Positions 55,506 through 58,084 of a stretch of 58,084 bases of DNA are shown here, piece by piece (position 1 is the stretch's first letter; each line of letters opens with the position of its first letter). A program made the position numbers and the translations under genes. The stretch spans positions 1 to 58,084 of IMG/VR virus record IMGVR_UViG_3300032285_005007. One strand, given 5' to 3'. The notes beneath the pieces are model-generated. The model was not told where the DNA came from. It was given only the letters and a program-made list of their open reading frames with translations, and ran no database searches. The DNA comes from a virus.

Positions 55506-55921
55506 TGGAACAATTAAACACACACCCGATTAAAAAATCTGACCTTGGTTTCCACGGTAACCTATTCGGTGGTAAACTCCTAAGCTGGATCGATGCTTCA
55601 GCTGCAGGATATGCAATGCAACTTTGTGATACACCAAGAATGGTAACAGTAAGTATCGACCAATGTAACTTTGAACGTCCCGCTAAAGAATCTCAACTGC
55701 TAAAAATTTATGGACATCCAAAACGTGTAGGAAATAGTTCAATGACTCTTTATATGGAGGCAAGAGCACATAACGTTTATACAGGTAAACAGGACCTTGT
55801 ATTGAAAACAAATATCACGTTTGTTCAAATTGATGAGGGTGGAAATTCAATCCCATTGGGTGAAAAAGCTAAAAAGAGAATTAATGGGATGCTTGGAGAA
55901 AATTTGGTTTTTGAAAAATAA
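55505..55921 (+). CDS. Acyl-CoA thioesterase-like hotdog protein
   Basis: A 138-residue hotdog-fold protein. The N terminus GFHGNLFGGKLLSWIDASAA with catalytic-type D30, then MVTVSIDQCNFERPAKESQL and VGNSSMTLYMEARAHN, is the YciA/acyl-CoA thioesterase pattern. It would hydrolyse acyl-CoA to free acid and CoA. In a phage it could alter fatty acid or membrane metabolism or release CoA. It is coupled to the lipoprotein gene by TAATG. Confidence 0.8.
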   Translation: MEQLNTHPIKKSDLGFHGNLFGGKLLSWIDASAAGYAMQLCDTPRMVTVSIDQCNFERPAKESQLLKIYGHPKRVGNSSMTLYMEARAHNVYTGKQDLVLKTNITFVQIDEGGNSIPLGEKAKKRINGMLGENLVFEK

Positions 55922-55953
55922 TTTTGTATATTCCGGTTATAAAATAAGAAGTT

Positions 55954-56190
55954 ATGACATTTAAAAAGAAAGTAAAATCTAAATTTAAATTGTTCCTACG
56001 CAGATTAGGAATGCTTTGCAAAGGACCAACTGGATCCTCAAAACGAATTCGAATTTCTAAAACAGTTTACCCAGACGACACAATTGTTGAACATGGTTAC
56101 ATTACTAAAGTACCTGAAAACAAAGATTCATTTGCTTCCGAGCTACATGTTTTCAATGAGATTAAAAAATCCGTAAAGAAAAGTAAATAA
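55954..56190 (+). CDS. Small basic protein (78 aa)
   Basis: A 78-residue, strongly basic N-terminal half (MTFKKKVKSKFKLFLRRLGM; SSKRIRISKTVYP) with a polar end. There is no membrane segment. AGAAGTT precedes the ATG. It could bind nucleic acid or a membrane surface. Not recognised. Confidence 0.45.
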   Translation: MTFKKKVKSKFKLFLRRLGMLCKGPTGSSKRIRISKTVYPDDTIVEHGYITKVPENKDSFASELHVFNEIKKSVKKSK

Positions 56191-56210
56191 ATCCCCTAAA
56201 AATAAAAGTT

Positions 56211-56534
56211 ATGAAAATCGAGAGAGAAAAAGTTATGAATTTGTTAAAGCCGGCTATGAACCTTATTATTGTAGCAGCTGTTGGAACTGTTATGTTCCGT
56301 TTAGGAATTGCTTATCAAACACATGAAAGTAAAGAAACCACTAAAGTAGATAACCCATATGCACATGCGTTTTCCCCTGAGGAAATTTCAATTGCAGTCA
56401 ACGAGTCAAATGAGTTGATCATGATTGAACGTGCAACTGGAAAATACATTGTATATTCAGATCAAATTGGCCAAACTATCTTTGGAATGTATGCCAATCG
56501 TATTCACCAAGAAGTAGCAAATGCTGGTAAATAG
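56211..56534 (+). CDS. Single-pass membrane protein (107 aa)
   Basis: A 107-residue protein with one hydrophobic segment near the N terminus (MNLIIVAAVGTVMFRLGIAY, ~17-36) and an outside-type soluble part (FSPEEISIAVNESNELIMIE, DQIGQTIFGMYANRI). Two starts, 56211 and 56235, are both preceded by an AAAAGTT-type sequence; the second gives 99 residues. It overlaps the transglycosylase gene by 14 bases, suggesting a shared role at the envelope. Confidence 0.5.
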   Translation: MKIEREKVMNLLKPAMNLIIVAAVGTVMFRLGIAYQTHESKETTKVDNPYAHAFSPEEISIAVNESNELIMIERATGKYIVYSDQIGQTIFGMYANRIHQEVANAGK

Positions 56535-57042
56535 TATTAAAATCGGTATTGTAGCGGGGGCAGTTATTGCCACCGCTCTTACTGTTACTGAACCGGAAGT
56601 GCAAACAACTCAAGACGTGCGCATTCCGGACAGTATCGATCAAGGATCACCACCATCGTTGCAAATGTATAAGTACATTAAAGCTTACGCTGATACGTTC
56701 AATATTCCAATTAACTATGCGTTTGGAATAGCACATGCAGAAACAAGATATTGTGGCCCTTTCCATTGGAAATACAACCCTTCCCAAACATCTTGTTCAG
56801 GTGCAGAAGGACCAATGCAAATTTTGCTTTCAACAGCAAGATATTTAAACAAAGACAATGTTTCGCGTGAACGTTTACGCACAGATATTGAATACAACGT
56901 AAAAACCTCTATGGGGTATTTAAGACGTTTATATAATCGCTATAAAAGCTGGCCAATTGTATTTGGATACTACAATACAGGTTATCCTCAAGTAAATGGC
57001 TATGCAAGAAAAGTTATAAATCATAAAATAGATTGGAGATGA
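56521..57042 (+). CDS. Membrane-anchored lytic transglycosylase (SLT/lysozyme-like)
   Basis: A 173-residue protein. A hydrophobic N terminus (IKIGIVAGAVIATALTV) should anchor or export it. The SLT domain covers ~48-170: YAFGIAHAETRY with catalytic E74, GAEGPMQILLSTARYLNK, VKTSMGYLRRLYNRYKSWPI and YYNTGYPQVNGYARKV. It would cut glycan strands with 1,6-anhydro product. It lies far from the holin/endolysin pair, between small early-type genes. A role in envelope remodelling during infection is possible. Confidence 0.8.
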   Translation: MLVNSIKIGIVAGAVIATALTVTEPEVQTTQDVRIPDSIDQGSPPSLQMYKYIKAYADTFNIPINYAFGIAHAETRYCGPFHWKYNPSQTSCSGAEGPMQILLSTARYLNKDNVSRERLRTDIEYNVKTSMGYLRRLYNRYKSWPIVFGYYNTGYPQVNGYARKVINHKIDWR

Positions 57043-57287
57043 AAGAAGTAGTTTGTATAAACGACAAAAACATGCCCGAAGGTGCTGCAGTAGTAAAGGG
57101 CAGAGAATATACTGTAATAGAGGAATTTGTAAACAACTATGACCAGCGAGTTTACATCATTGAAGGTATAGCTAATGAAGGTACCACTAAAATGGGACTA
57201 CGTTGGGTTGGATACGATGCCACTCGATTTGCAGAACCTGAAACATTAATGGAAGAAAGTTACGAACACGCATACGCAGAAGCATAA
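57039..57287 (+). CDS. Small SH3-like hypothetical protein (82 aa)
   Basis: An 82-residue protein starting at an ATG that overlaps the previous stop (ATGA); a TTG two codons earlier is possible. Strand-rich core VVCINDKNMPEGAAVVKGRE, YTVIEEFVNNYDQRVYIIEG, GLRWVGYDATRFAEP resembles small SH3-like phage proteins. Function unknown. It is coupled to the next gene by TAATG. Confidence 0.5.
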   Translation: MKEVVCINDKNMPEGAAVVKGREYTVIEEFVNNYDQRVYIIEGIANEGTTKMGLRWVGYDATRFAEPETLMEESYEHAYAEA

Positions 57288-58084
57288 TGAAAAAAGTAAA
57301 AATTAGCCACGAGGTACCATTTTGCCTCTTAGAAAAAAGTAGAGAATTTAACGACTACGATTATTGTTTGCCCCATTTGATGGACGAAAATGAAGAGTAT
57401 CGCAATTTCTTCTACGAATCAAAGAAAATGGGTCGATATATTGTAATGGATAACTCATTACATGAATTAGGTGAAGCCTATAATTCAGAACGTTTAATGC
57501 ATTGGGTAAATGAAATTGAACCAAATGAATTTATCATACCTGATGTATGGGAAGATCATGCAGCATCAGTTCGAAATGCAAAACTTTGGTCATACCCACA
57601 ACTCCCTGCAAATACAACTAAAGTAGCAGTAGTACAAGCAAAATCTATATATGAAGCGGGATTGTGTGTACAAGCATATCGTGATTTGGGATACAAGAAA
57701 ATTGCATTTTCATATGGTGCTGAATATTACCACAGTGAAATGTGTCCACATCCAAACAAAGATTTAGGTAAAGCAATTGGACGTTTTATGGTTTTATCAA
57801 CTTTCCAAAACAATAAAACACTTTTACCAAACGATAGAGTACATTTGCTTGGAACTGCATCTCCAATTGAATTTGGAATGTACAAAAACATGTCATTTAT
57901 TGAATCAATTGATACTTCAAACCCAATTATGGCTGCAATCGGTGAAGTACCTTATACAAAAATGGGGTTGCATATGAAACCAATTGCAAACATGAACAAA
58001 TACCAAGATGTAAGCATCGATTTTGTAGATGAAGGTTTAGTAGAATATAATGTTGAAATGTTTAGACAAATAAATGGACTCTAA
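57287..58084 (+). CDS. TGT-like TIM-barrel protein (DpdA-type candidate)
   Basis: A 265-residue protein whose stop codon ends the window. Patterns fit the tRNA-guanine transglycosylase superfamily: GRYIVMDNSLHELGEAY (first catalytic-type Asp), EFIIPDVWEDHAASVRNAKL, VAVVQAKSIYEAGLCVQAYR, YKKIAFSYGAEYY, and VHLLGTASPIEFGMYKNMSF followed by ESIDTSNPIMAAI. Phage DpdA proteins of this group place 7-deazaguanine bases in DNA. No preQ0 synthesis genes are in this window, so the base would have to come from outside it. The family call is moderately sure; the DNA-modification role is inference. Confidence 0.6.
   Translation: MKKVKISHEVPFCLLEKSREFNDYDYCLPHLMDENEEYRNFFYESKKMGRYIVMDNSLHELGEAYNSERLMHWVNEIEPNEFIIPDVWEDHAASVRNAKLWSYPQLPANTTKVAVVQAKSIYEAGLCVQAYRDLGYKKIAFSYGAEYYHSEMCPHPNKDLGKAIGRFMVLSTFQNNKTLLPNDRVHLLGTASPIEFGMYKNMSFIESIDTSNPIMAAIGEVPYTKMGLHMKPIANMNKYQDVSIDFVDEGLVEYNVEMFRQINGL

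Overview
This window looks like part of the genome of a large contractile-tailed (T4-like, myovirus-type) phage that infects a Bacteroidota host, probably a flavobacterium. The tail sheath (two copies), tail tube, neck, gp26-type, LysM wedge, UvsX, gp32-type, DnaB-type and class I ribonucleotide reductase proteins give the T4-like backbone. The host is indicated by two secreted proteins ending in type IX secretion (T9SS) sorting domains, by scarce Shine-Dalgarno sequences with A-rich leaders, by AT-rich DNA, and by candidate promoters of the Bacteroidota type (TTTG, 20 nt, TATATTTA). All convincing genes lie on the + strand. They are tightly packed: no gene-free stretch reaches 300 bases and I see no tRNA or CRISPR array.

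Layout. 1-6935: neck (gp13-, gp14-, gp15-like), small structural proteins, two sheath paralogues and the tube. 7009-9210: a T9SS-type secreted protein inserted as a self-contained unit behind a terminator. 9229-22328: baseplate and hub, with a gp26/gp51-type pair that needs a frameshift, the tape measure, a tube-initiator-like protein, a LysM wedge protein and a large hub-like protein, then three tandem genes sharing one N-terminal hub domain but carrying three different peptidoglycan hydrolases. 22352-32600: replication and nucleotide metabolism (family A polymerase, gp32-like SSB, UvsX, 5' nuclease, P-loop kinase, homing endonuclease, DnaB-like helicase, NrdB, NrdA). 32669-39030: a tightly coupled block of exported proteins (cohesin-like T9SS protein, inner-membrane protein, CsgG-family lipoprotein, beta-barrel candidate, C-type lectin, second lipoprotein, HExxH protein), directly followed by holin-like and GH19 endolysin genes (39054-39913). 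39994-49856: tail fibre proteins, two built of 17-residue repeats. 49915-53703: sulfotransferase, APS kinase, nucleotidyltransferase, DUF2061 membrane protein, GT9-like glycosyltransferase and a 2OG-Fe(II) oxygenase. 53756-58084: an AT-hook protein, DUF1653, ThyX, a lipoprotein, a thioesterase, membrane proteins, a lytic transglycosylase and a TGT/DpdA-like protein.

How it fits together. A 10-mer, ATATTTATAA, sits just upstream of at least ten structural or lysis-region genes and I did not find it in the replication block, so it probably marks the late class. The two most unusual parts are the exported block next to the lysis genes, which could be an outer-membrane disruption or surface-display system, and the sulfation/glycosylation island next to the fibres, which could modify virion or host-surface glycans. 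All calls are by reading; no search or structure prediction was run.
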